Assembly (NCBI GenBank): GCA_022560025.1
Contig: JAFISE010000156.1
Location: 1 to 64,000, forward strand
Source of the DNA: Stagonosporopsis chrysanthemi
Lineage: Eukaryota > Ascomycota > Dothideomycetes > Pleosporales > Didymellaceae
Length of the DNA: 64,000 nt
Reading direction: 5' to 3'
Shown: positions 34,035 to 45,229 of the stretch, in pieces
How the letters are laid out: each line of letters starts with the position of its first letter
How positions within the stretch are numbered: the first letter of the stretch is position 1
Position numbers and translations under genes: made by a program
Notes under the pieces: model-generated
The model's database searches: none
Seen by the model: the letters and a program-made list of their open reading frames with translations, nothing else
What the model was told of the DNA's origin: nothing

Positions 34035-35466
34035 ATGGCTGATTGGAGTATGCCTAATATTTCTCACAACTCTTCTATTCTCTCACCACTAGATGGCAAT
34101 GAAGAGATCTCCTTTCTGCTATCAAAACCATTTGTGGAAGCCCGTTATCTATACATCCCGATACCGTTCAAAGTTTCCCATGTGTTGACAGTCAGCATAT
34201 GTATTGTCCCTTTCAGCATTCCAGGCCATCGTGGCCAGCTGTTCTACCACACGGAGTCTTACTACGCGCAATGTTGTCAGGAGGTAGATAAAACGGAATT
34301 TATGTCCAAGATTGTCAGCATTGCTCAGAGAATGTATAGTATCTGCATGCGCCATCATAGCTGGAACTTCGAAGCTGTTGGTGCATGGTCAGTTATTGGA
34401 ATTACTTTGAAAGTTCTTCACATCTAATTCTATCTTACAGGAAGCATGTACGGGTACCTGAGCCAATTCTGCAGGGGGTATTGAACTGTTTACAGAGGTC
34501 GACCCTAATCCTTAGCCATCTTGTTGATCTTCCAGATCCTAAGCGTAGTATGGAAGAATTTCTAGAACCGATGGGATTGCAAAGTGGTTCAGACATCTGC
34601 TACGAGCAACGTTGGTATCTGGACAAGACCCAAGAGCAGACGTCGGATTTGCTCTCACCCAAGTCAGTCACGAGGTATTCTGCAAAGGATGCAAGAGCTT
34701 TCTCTTCGGAAGAGAGAGCTTTTCAAAGAAGGAAAGACTGTTCAATAATGGGAGTGGTGAAAAGATTTTTGGCTGGCTTTCAGAACAGGAACCTTTCTAG
34801 CATCGTTGCTGAAATCCAGGGTCCTCCCTTACTTTCAAATATTCTAGAGAGTAGATCTTCTGAGCCCGCTGATCACGCTTTCCAATGCTGCAGATCAATG
34901 GCTTTCCAGGCAAAAGAGCAATTGAGGCAAACAAGCTTCGCTCGCTTTGTTGCACTGTGTTTCTTCCTTATCTGGCAAGCACTCACTTGCGAGTCTGGGA
35001 AAGCCGGCGCTCGTGTGGTATGTGTGTTAGGAAAATTGATAGTAGACACGATTCTCAACTAACTATATTCTAGATCAATGCGAAAATGAGGGAGGCAGGA
35101 TTTATAGGAACTTCAAGAAGTTTAAAGGCCCTCCGCGATGAGACACTCTTTATCAATCAGCTGGTGGCTTCTATTGAGGGAAAATCCAGTACAGGTGTTG
35201 CGTCGTTAGTCCTTTATCACATCTTTGGTATGAGCTCACGCTAGAACAATTCCTAAAGCAATGACTAAAGTAGTGCAGACTCTTCAAACTATCACCTTAT
35301 TCGTCTCATGAATCGCTACGGAAATACGAAGAAGAGGCTCGCTATCAGCAGAATCTGTGAACGACTAGATGCAACCGAGCTTCATATGGTTCCGCTCCCT
35401 GTACTAGGAATTCACGAGCTTATAAGGGAACACATTTTTAGCCTTAAGTATGTTCCTAACCCTTAA
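34035..35466 (+). CDS. Conserved-looking hypothetical protein, four exons
   Basis: Exons 34035-34387, 34441-35017, 35074-35227 and 35279-35466. Introns of 53, 56 and 51 bp all begin GT, end AG and keep frame, giving 423 aa without a stop. That all three are needed and fit strongly supports a real gene. I do not recognise a domain. Visible segments are GQLFYHTESYYAQCCQEVDK near the N-terminus, a Ser/Glu/Arg-rich middle, and a well-structured end (TSRSLKALRDETLFINQLVA, LIRLMNRYGNTKKRLAISRI, MVPLPVLGIHELIREHIF). No signal peptide is evident; a weak hydrophobic patch occurs near residue 290. The end could differ if a very short intron follows GCCTTAA. It stands alone between a MITE and a HET pseudogene. 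Confidence 0.7.
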
Positions 35467-35683
35467 GCTGCGATTTCTAGGTAACGTTTTATAGCAACCA
35501 CGAGATCAATTGCGCGATCGGGTATCTAGAAGTTCATTAGACTATAGCCGTGCTCAACAGGATTATAGGACAGTATCCTCTACGCCTCTATCGCAACTTC
35601 CCAAGTGTGACAATGTAGTTTTCGGAGTTTTCTTTATTGTAGAAATTTTCTAAGCCCCGCTGTGTCAAGTACCGCATATTACA

Positions 35684-37878
35684 ATGCCGGCAATGCAAAG
35701 CTGTCGCTGTAGAGAGTGCCCAGTGCCTGCCAACTCAGTGAGGAGCACTACCTCCACAGGAGACCCCAAAACTCTGTGGCAGGATTTCCAGCGGGCTTCC
35801 GAAAATGACTGCTGTAATTGTCGCGAGCTGTTGGAAGCGCTTGTGAGTGAACTTGACATGGAGGATCACGAATCGAAGCGGCTGGTGGGCAATCTGGAGC
35901 CATTCAACACTGACGTGGACCAAGCATGCTGGTGTTTGACTCTTTTCGAGTTCGGTCAATGGTCTAAGTCTCCTGGAATAGCGCACGTTTTGCTTCAGCG
36001 TGAGGGCCCTGAACTTATGCGTCTGAAGCTATCACAATCTGCCCTGGTGGAGACATCAACATATATGTGCTGAAAGAGTGGATTGAAGATTGCGACAAAG
36101 CTCAGATCGACCAATTTTATACATTCAAAAGCTCGTGGCTTTAACTGCCGCCCGCGACTGGTCTCTGGTTCATCGATATTAAGCTTGTATGTCTGGTTTG
36201 GTAATCATCATCCCTGCTAGAACACAGTATGTGACTTTGAGATACGTCTGATATGATGACCGGGAAGGGGAATCAGAGAGCGTGAAGAAATCTCAAGGCG
36301 AGGAGCAATCTAAAATGTTTAGGACGGACAACCAGAATCTCGAGAAGCTAACTCAACTAGGCACATTCAATGCGATTGGCAACTTATAAGTAGACGTACC
36401 CTTACAATACAAGATGCCCTAACTGTTGTCAAGTCCTTCACATTGAGTTATCCTTGGATGGTTGGATTTCGTATCGTTCATGACGATTCGGAGACCAAGC
36501 CAGCTCATGAAAAAGCATACTTTACCACTACCGCCCACGATCGACACGCATAATTGGGTCTCGCCGGGCGTAAAACGGAGCGCCAGAGGCAGCCACCCTA
36601 CGGAACACTCATGCTAGCACCTGATGTCAGTCTGCTATCAATGCAGCCCATGGCTCTGGGAATGCGAATATACGATCAACGCTGCTGAACCTTCCAGGAG
36701 TATGAACTGTCTCGTCGGCTGTGTGCTGGAAATGTGAGAAGTACGCTGTCCAAAGAATGGGATTTCACCAACCGCCTCAGTCTTATTTCGAGTCATTCGT
36801 ATATATGGCGACATCTGGGCTGTCTGGTAATATGTCGAGTCCTACCTGCGCCACATTGAGCAAGACAGCTATCGCGACTTGACCCTCGAATGTCACAGGT
36901 TCTAGGCGTTTGATTCCTTGGCGGCGGTTTCTGTAAGAGCCACGGCACGGCAGGCACGATGATGCACCGGATTCCAGAACTGTTCTTTTTAGAAGTCCCT
37001 CTCGGGGCACCTTCCGTGAAATGTTCAGGCCTCAAAGGGGTCACGGTTGACATGACATCTTGGTCTTGGGCTACCTCGAGAGCAGTGATCGACACAACAA
37101 TTGGGGAACTCGCTGCTCGCTATGTATCACATGGCGATATTCTCCGCAACGCCTTGAGTTTGAAGCATTCCCACATCGTTGCCATGTACACTGTCTCACA
37201 TATGGACACAAAGCCAATATCTACCCGCAAGCTTTGGTGACAGCATCACTAGGCTTCTGCGGACAAATCAGACCATGACCATGGGCTGCCGAATGGTTAC
37301 TGGTTTGTTGCTGGTAGAGTCCCGATAGTCAACTAGTTGGATATTAACTTGGACACTGTGAGCGGAGATCCCTTACGCTACACACAACTTTTGACTGAAC
37401 ACGTCTATGTGCGGTTAGTATCGAAGCAAATAGGAGGGTCAATACGCAAACTTTTCGTAGGGAACTGATATTTGTGGACTGGCCGACCTGTGATATATGT
37501 ACCAGACGGTACTTATGACATTGTGGGTTAGTGGGATATGCGGACTAGAAACATAGAAGCAGAACACAATGATAAAAAAACATTGGTAATAATATGCATC
37601 AGGGGCTTGGGGTTCGATCATTTGAATGAAGCAGTGGCGTCCAAGGCTGTGGGAGTGACGTATCTGCATCACCATTGTTCGCGCGGACAATTTGGCCGGC
37701 CTACCTGCGCTTGCAATCGGAGCCGTTGCGAGCTTGGTTGAATTGAATCTTCAAATGTTACAATGGTCTTTGGGTAGAGTGAATAGACCACGTAACATAC
37801 TGCAAAGGTACTGGAAAGTTCTGGGCCTACTGCTGGGAACAGCTCAAGCCTGAAAAGAAAGACGTAACATTAAGCTGA
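35684..37878 (+). pseudogene. HET-domain gene, degraded
   Basis: An open start (MPAMQSCRCRECPVPANSV, CCNCRELLEALVSELDM) ends in TGA at 36071-36073, after which WIEDCDKAQIDQFY continues. A weak second HET block (IQDALTVVKSFTLSYPWM) follows. The third motif reads YDQRC, then TGA at 36686-36688 where Trp belongs, then TFQEYELSRRLCAG. Further on come TSWSWAT and finally FWAYCWEQLKPEKKDVTLS with TGA at 37876-37878. That ending matches the C-terminus of the intact HET protein at 6909-9092. Several stops and frameshifts make it a clear pseudogene and probable paralogue. Confidence 0.75.
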
Positions 37879-39141
37879 CAGCGGAGGTGGTTTGTGACTC
37901 CACTAATCTGATCCATACTGGTGGAGGTAGCACAGCAGCGCGTGTCAGAATACCAGTGTCCAACGGGGACGTCGGCATGCTCGATACACCATGCCTGCGA
38001 ACGCTGGAAACGCACGCTGCATCTCGAACGAAGACTGTCCTACCAGACACTAGCTTCATCTTCCAGCGTGGGTAACGAGCAGGTTGGTAGACAAGAGCTG
38101 CACGGTGCCATTGCTGTTCGTGTAAGGAAGGTGCGCTCCCCATCCACGTCGCTTCCATCGCAATGACCCAGCGTAGATACCGACTTGCCCGACAAACCGA
38201 ACTCAGACGACCTGAATTCCATGCTGTATCCCGGAAAACGCAAATGCTATCAGCAATTGACATTAGTTGCGGACTTCGTAGGGTTGCAGATCCATTGAAT
38301 CTGGAGGGAACGTCTCAACCGGATCGTCGGCAATGCTTGTTGGATGAAGTACAAGAAGCAGACCTACGAAGCATACAGGAAAGACCCAATGTCAACGTGA
38401 TGAGGCAAAGTCTCTGCCTTGAAATGAATGTGTGTGAATCATGCGTATCGGATGTTATGTTAATAGCAGTCGCTATTCAGCAAGCCACGGTGCATGAGTC
38501 GCAACAGCGCTCGCCGAGTGCCTCGACATCTTCAAGAGTCTGGTTTATATACTGTGCATGACGTTCAAGTACGTCAGGTCATCGGTAGTCTTGGCGGTTG
38601 TCGATAACGCCATCGACAATTCGACGTCGTTATCCCGTCACAATCGTCTTGATCTCCTGCGCGATGCTGATCCCGAGGATGTTGCCTTCGATGCCCGACT
38701 TCGAGCTTGATGCGGCGCTCACCGCTTCGTTGACCTTCATGGTCGTCGGCATCGTGCGATCCGCGTCTTTGTCTGCGATGACGGTAGGTTTGGTGTGGTG
38801 TTCTCACTCGGACTGTTGTTGGTCATCGTGCTGCGGACGATTTTGTACACTCATCGCCTCAGCAATGGCGTGACCAGCATTGTCTCTTTCATGTCCAGCC
38901 TATGTTCGACCTTAATGGCTGCCAAAAGCTCTTCTGATAATACAACTGCGCTCATTATCCTGAAGACAATCACCTCTATTTGGAAAAAGCAGCAATCGGC
39001 GGCTTCACTTGAGCGACTTTGATGCGGACGCCCGGCTTCATATGAGAGCGGACTTTCACTCTGGGCACCAAAAGTATACAAAACCTTCTTCCCCATCACT
39101 ACTAGCCCACTATCAATCGACACAACCCACTCATACCACAC
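37879..39141 (+). other. Mostly non-coding; possible membrane-protein relic
   Basis: No intact gene. At 38795-39022 a 75-codon frame has one strong hydrophobic helix (VFSLGLLLVIVLRTILYTHR) followed by a polar tail, ending about 120 bp before the small membrane-protein gene. The order hydrophobic stretch, LRTI, NGV resembles LKTI, NGV in that neighbour, so it might be a decayed copy. The resemblance is short. Confidence 0.3.
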
Positions 39142-39669
39142 ATGACACTCACCATGACCGCCGAACAGCCGATTAGCCCAGCGCCAATGGCCTTCGAGAT
39201 GCTCATCATCATCATCGTCATCCTGGCAGTCTTCAGTCTATGGGTCCTCAAGACAATCCGCAACGGGGTGAATGCTGCATGTGCTTGGTCGACTACTATG
39301 GCCTACAACATGGCAGTATTGCTCTACAGCGCTATCGGCAACGCTCTTCTCTGGATTACCAAAAAGATCTTTGACAGTGTTATCAAGACCACAAAGTTCA
39401 TCCTAGACGGTTTCCGCGCTGCTGGTAACTGGTACATCGGCGAGTTGTGTCACTACCGCAACTTCGTGGGTCCAGCGGTGAGCATACTGATCTTCACTCT
39501 GGTCACGATCATAATCATTGGTCTACCCCTGTATCTCTTCGCAGATTATCCTGCCTCTCCTCCTCAAAACGGCCACATTGCAAATTCTCTTGCTACTCCT
39601 CCTCCGAACCCCCGCACCTTTGATTTTCCCAAACATGGTCACGATGTTTTTGATAAGGACTGGTTCTAG
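39142..39669 (+). CDS. Small membrane protein, two hydrophobic spans
   Basis: A single exon of 175 codons. A first hydrophobic span at about residues 18-39 (MLIIIIVILAVFSLWVLKTI) is followed by a middle region with an amphipathic stretch (LLYSAIGNALLWITKKIF). The second span is at about 113-137 (VSILIFTLVTIIIIGLPLYL), then a Pro-rich tail (YPASPPQNG, ATPPPNPRTF) ending KDWF. No signal peptide or known domain. The even codon pattern and clean two-span topology favour a real gene; function unknown. An in-frame ATG at 39154 is an alternative start. Confidence 0.6.
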   Translation: MTLTMTAEQPISPAPMAFEMLIIIIVILAVFSLWVLKTIRNGVNAACAWSTTMAYNMAVLLYSAIGNALLWITKKIFDSVIKTTKFILDGFRAAGNWYIGELCHYRNFVGPAVSILIFTLVTIIIIGLPLYLFADYPASPPQNGHIANSLATPPPNPRTFDFPKHGHDVFDKDWF

Positions 39670-42554
39670 GAAGAACTTGCGACTTACTTCTACTGAAGTG
39701 ACTCCAAATTTCGTGGGCATGCACGAGCAAGGCGTACTGTACTTGTTGCTCTACTGAACATGGACTCAATTTAGGAGTGTCTACATCTCAATTTCCTTTT
39801 CAATGGATTGATAACTGGATAGAGTACCAAGGTTGGGAGAACTAGTTAAGAAGAATGGAGAATTTCGGGACTTATTTACTGACTTGTCGATCACTCTTGC
39901 GTACTTCCTCACCAATCTCCAGTCTCCTTGCGCATTGTCCGGTACATTTTAAGGAGGCATCAGCTAACCGAGGCCTCGAGTCAAAGTACGTGCCATCCAA
40001 ACGAGCTGTCAACCTGCAAGAAGAACATAAATCATTCAAAGTTGACCATGAAACTGCCGTGAACGTTGATTAGTGCTGGGTGTAGCTTTTCTCGGACAGC
40101 TCGTTTGCAGTACGGAACAGAATTCACATTTCAGTTCCGTCCCTCCATGTACGCAACGAGCTGCGACGGCTCTGAACAAGTCACGAAACTCGGTCACTGC
40201 CTGTCGCCGACGAAGAAGCAGCTCTCACGACCGCGACCGTCGGCGGCCATGTTGTGCCCACCTTGTTTGATCGATGCGCCTCGTATACATTTGACAAGAG
40301 CTGCGCAGGGCTTGAGGACGCCTGATGTCTCATCGCTAGAGATTTACTGTGCAGCGCGCCCTGGTGACGACGACGATGCGGCATCGCAGTCTTTCTCGCC
40401 CTCGAAAGACTCTCACGCCTCGGCTTTGAAGCGCGCCACGCGTATGCCGTGATGCAAGTCAGCGATGCCCAACACGACCTTCTTGTCCAGCCACTCCTCC
40501 TTCTATTTTCCCTAATGGTGCGAGTGCAAGGCCGAAACGCAGCTCGAGGTCAAGTCATTATTGTGGCGGCTGAATGCCATCAGCATAACAAGGTAACCTA
40601 TTGCGACAGCTCTAAGTTAACCTACCACGACAGATTTAAGGTGGCTGCTGGGTATAATGGCAATGTGTGTGTATTTTGGCGGGCTAGACATTTTGCGACG
40701 GCCCTATTTTCAACTTCACATTGAGTGAAGAGCGTTCCTGAAGCCGTTCAGGTGGCTTCATGTCATCACTTTCCAGCGTTCGCTTGCGCCCACTGCAGCC
40801 TTCTTGGTAATCTATCTTCTTGCGCTAACTGGATGTTTTGTTACTCATCAGCTATTTCGATAATGTTTCATTCAATCTAGCTTTTTCATGCAGGGTCTGC
40901 GCCTTCTTCCTAACAAGCAGCTTTAACGCTACTGATCAGTATAGTGTGCTCACATGTGCGGCAGCCGAAGCAGCCTGCAGTGCCAACAGCCTGAAAGAGA
41001 ACGTACGCCAGGTTTACATTCCTATCACTACCGATTCTACCCTAATTTTTTGACTACAATGAAGTTATTTGAGGAGCCCATTAACATCGACAAATAAGAT
41101 GACAGTTGCAGGAAATTTCCTGTCCCTCCTCTACGAAGCGCCCGAAGAGTGTTGAAACTCATCAAGGATGACGCTGTTTTGCCGCAGGAATCAAGGGAGC
41201 CATTCAAGAAGAGACAAACACCACCCCTCCGTTCGACTTCATGTGATCAGAGCGTTTAGCAACTGCTAATGCAGCCATGAACGAGGACAATCCCGCCCGA
41301 TGGCGAGGCGACTGTCCAACGTGGTATGTGGCTCGTAATCAGAGATTGGAGATCACTAAGGATGCTATAAGCAAGACGGCTTTATTGGTAACCAGTAAGA
41401 CGTGTAGCCCTCTCTAATCAGGTACCGTACGTCCAGGGGCACCACTGATTCGCTTACCACTGCTTACAACTAATCAGAATCAAGTCACAGCCTAGTGTAC
41501 CAGACTAATGGGTTCCAATACATTTCGCTGGTCGTTGTAATGAAGGTTGGTCTTGAGCTTGCACTTGAACAACTCGACCGGACAAGTTCCCAGTATAGCA
41601 CAGGGTGTTGCATTACCAAGCACTAGTAGCTCCTGCACAAACCAGTTTCCTACACACTGTTGATATGGTTACAGCCTTGGATGTCAGATATGTGTGAATA
41701 ACTCCCTATAGCCTTGCATCTCCAAAGCCCTCTCTTAGTTGAAAGATGCGACCCCACTGCACAACTGTACATCGGCTACATCGGCACATCTGGCATGTCT
41801 GAGATCACGTTCGCTTCTGCTGTTTGATCTGATGCAGGGCCTAAGCGCAAGCATTAGAACACATCCTTCTGCCAGCCCCAAGGAGGTTGTAGGCAAGATT
41901 TGAACTGTACTGAACAAGGGTAATCGACAATATCTTCCCATTTGAACGCGCAAGCATGACTAAAAGCGTGGGGCTGCAGCATCATTACTTGTCGAGTAGA
42001 ACTCGATGCGTCACTTGCGCTACTTCACAACAAGCCAATTGGGGAGGGCACATTGGACAAGCACGACCGTCACATCCGGGTTCCACCAATTTTTCAATCA
42101 GGAGCAACCGTTGGACATGTTGATATAATAAAATGTGCTCGGCTTGCAAAAGCTGGTGATGGTGCCTTCTTTCCAGAGCCTGCATCCCACCTTATTTCAA
42201 AGCTTCGTCTTGGAATTGCTGCACGTCCCCGACGTTTTGGTGTTGATATTGATGTCTTGATAGTTTCCATCAATAAACACGAACCGGTGCACAGACCCTA
42301 CAGTCAGTCTATGACTAGACTCCTCTGGTAAGTGACATATAGTGTACTCCACCGCAGATGACGTTCATCCGTTGCATATTAAGGCTACAGGCTGGTGAAT
42401 TCATAGAACGCTGGCAGAAGCTCAACAAAGCCAATTCATACATCATTACAACTTGCTAACCTATCGCTTCAGTTTTATGCTCTGATCTCCCACACCCTCG
42501 ACTGCGCCCTAACAACAGACACGTCTGGAGTTGAGTACGTGTTCCATACTACGA
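39670..42554. other. Nearly 3 kb without a supportable gene
   Basis: The frames at 40066-40452, 40449-40724 and 42053-42331 lack motifs and partner exons. The last contains a readable stretch (TLDKHDRHIRVPPIFQSGAT, GHVDIIKCARLAKAGDG) that may be residue of an unknown gene. No repeat was noticed. Confidence 0.4.
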
Positions 42555-44806
42555 TCAGCAAAAGGAGAAAGTTCCCATCATGGCATACCTTGCGAAGTGC
42601 ATCCGCTTCTTTTCTTCCGTCATCTCCATTACGATTCTCTCCGCTTCCTCCTTGTTGACTGGACCCCCTGCATTGCTCACGCCATCTTGCCAATCTAGAT
42701 GTCGCAGCAGAACGTCTCCCGTAGACCATATTCGATAGTGTGGATCGACAAGCATGACTGTCAGCCATCTATGATGTCCGCTCCGCGTTACATCTTGTAA
42801 GGAACATGGCATTCGGCGCGACTCGATTACGTTCGGGAACGCAATCAACCTACCCGGCAACAGCGCAACCTCTCCCAATGCTTGAAATGGCAGAGCAAAG
42901 TCATGATGGTCACCGCACATCTGATACGCGTTGAAGCCAAATACTTCTGAAATGGCATCCACCTGATCGCCCTTTCCCTTTTCGTGCACTGGTTGTTTGT
43001 AGCTGCTGTAGCCATTTGATGCTTGGAACAGATTCGGTCCATGTCGAAAAAAGCCCGGACAGACGTCTGTCTCCTGACGAAATGCAATTCTGCTTTCACT
43101 GACATTTTCCACGTCATAGCTGAACACACCCACCGCAACGATGTGCTCATTCATCATACCCTTAAGCTCCCACTCGCCGCCCATGTACTCAGGGTTTTCG
43201 GGCGTCAGCTCGATACCATCAGCACGGATGATGACTTGCAAGCCTTTCTCTCGGAAGTCGTCCTGTAATCGGACATCGTACGGTTGATGAGGCGTGCTCG
43301 GAGGAAGCTTTCCTGGTATCATCGGTCTGTCAGTGACCATATCAACGATAGCTCTTCCGCCGTGCTCTCCATCTCTCCACTGCTCATATTTGAATGCGGT
43401 ACCAGGCTCGAGGGGTTGAAAAGAAGCATACGGCCAAGCTTTGCTTGAAGTAGCTTGTAAACGTTGTCCCGCCAATCCTCCGGAAGTGTACCTGAATGAC
43501 CCGAATTGGGCTCAGTTTGCGTCAAGTACTCAAGCGCTTTTTGCCACAATTCGGGAGTCGGTTCTGGTAGTTGGACCAGACCCTGAACGTCTCCGTATCC
43601 TTTTGTAGAGTTTTCCGCTTTTGCTAGACTTATTTCGTAATCCGTTCTGGTCTTCTCATCGCATTTGTCTTTCGGCCGCTTTCTTTTAATGCTCTCGAGA
43701 TTCCGGAGAGCTTTCAGGTACCGTTCCAATCTCTTTCGACGCGCTTTATCAAAACTTTCAAACCAATCAGGCGCCTCGTTCTCCCATTCGACACCGTAGG
43801 TAACAATCCTGCATGGAACCCGGCCTCTTTGTTTGCGTTCATCCTCAGGGGGTGCCCAACCACCATTGACCTCTTTGCTCTTTGCATTCCATTCGTCTTG
43901 TCCTCTAATCAAACATTCATTCCATGGCTCAATCAAGGCGGTTACAAGCCTTTCCAGACTTTGATTTAGATCGTTGTCCCCCATGGACATGCCATTAACG
44001 GGTGAAGTAAATCTGACCTCGCACCCAGATTTTGCGGTGAATGCTACATCGCTCGGTAAGCATTGATGTTTTTATGACCAGTAATATTTTTGGATGTTTT
44101 GCCAGCCCATGTTGCCAAAAGCATGGTTTTAAGCCCGATAGCCCATCACACCATCCTCCATGCGTTTCTTGACCCCCTTGACATCAACATGCTCATTCTC
44201 GGGTGTCGGTGCATATTCTGTCGTCACCTCGTTACCACGTTCCGCTACACCGTCCTGAGGAAGGGATTCACCACGAACCGAAACAAGACTCTTCCCATAG
44301 ATCAACGGATCTCGCAAAGGATTAACATACGACCGCAATCTTCCTTCGTCATCCCTACCAGCCGGGTGCCGACGCAACTTCTCCAGCTCAGGTCGCAACC
44401 CTCGCGACAGATCGAGAAAATTCAAGCCGTCCGCCTTACACACACACGCTCCAGAGTCCAAGACCCGCGCAAAGCCGCTATCCTTATATCTCTGCGCCTT
44501 GTCTGTCAATTCTTTTATGCACCACTCCCACGTCTTCTCGCTCAGCAACAGCGTAGAGAGAGCAAGCTCATTGTACCATTGCGCCGTAACATCTGCCTTG
44601 AACACGTCATCATGCCAGTCCGGTCTGTCGGTCAATTCGTTGACCACACGCGTTATCGTGAATTCGCGAAGTGGCAGAGCGGGGACCTGTCTCCATTCTT
44701 GGATCCCGTGCGCGAAGCGCTGGGAGAGAGGGAGTTCAGTAGTTATCGAAGTGACCGTGATTGCTGTGGAAATCCGTTGTCCGTGCTTACTACTGTTGAT
44801 GTCCAT
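42555..44806 (-). pseudogene. DUF4246-family gene with two stops and a frameshift
   Basis: One minus-strand frame runs from the ATG at 44806 through to 43319. It is interrupted only by TAA at 44131-44129 and TAA at 44074-44072; the sequence between and after them continues the family (QCLPSDVAFT, EVRFTS, DNDLNQSLERLVTALIEPWN). No acceptor lies between them, so an intron does not explain the stops. Near 43440 a frameshift leads to the second half, 43475-42555, with GLQVIIRADGIELTPENPEY, MNEHIVAVGVFSYDVENVSE, SRIAFRQ, GRLIAFPNVIESRR and LTVMLVDPHYRIWSTGDVL. These are the conserved blocks of fungal DUF4246 proteins, which have a 2-oxoglutarate/iron oxygenase-like core. Both stops fit CAA-to-TAA. 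The long plus-strand frame over exon 1 is its shadow. Confidence 0.78.
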
Positions 44807-45229
44807 TGATGGACAGCGTAAGGTGTAGTAGAGTGAGTTTTTTTATTTTTTGGGAATAATCAGGGAGCAGCGTTGGGTCTTAAGTTGCCTGTGGTCTTAG
44901 CTTCAAAAAGTCAAGCTTATCTTAAATAACGCATAGAAAGCTTGAGTGGCGCATGTGTGCAGGTACTGTGCAGCTCTAACAGGGATGATGAGTCATGGTT
45001 GTGCGAGGAACGAGGACTTTGCCTGATTTGGCTTACACTCCGTGTAGTCGCCGAAGTCCCTTTGGGGATAGGCACTTCCGTCCTCACTACATGTGCGTAA
45101 ATCTCATTGGTGTAAAATTCCCACTCCACAACAAAACCTCCTATTGCAGGATCTATAGAAAATCTCCTGCAGCGACAGAGCCTCTTATCAAAAGCTAAAC
45201 ACCTTCCTAAACAGCTGTCAATTTTCCCC

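Noticed and set aside
35228..35278. Possible read-through instead of intron 3 in the 423-aa gene
   Set aside because: Read-through meets stops at once, whereas splicing keeps a well-structured frame.
44072..44131. Intron explaining the two stops in the DUF4246 gene
   Set aside because: No AG acceptor lies before the conserved QCLPSDV segment, and the sequence between the stops stays in the family frame.
44090..44809. 239-codon plus-strand open frame
   Set aside because: It is the antisense shadow of the first part of the DUF4246 gene, whose protein similarity is on the minus strand.
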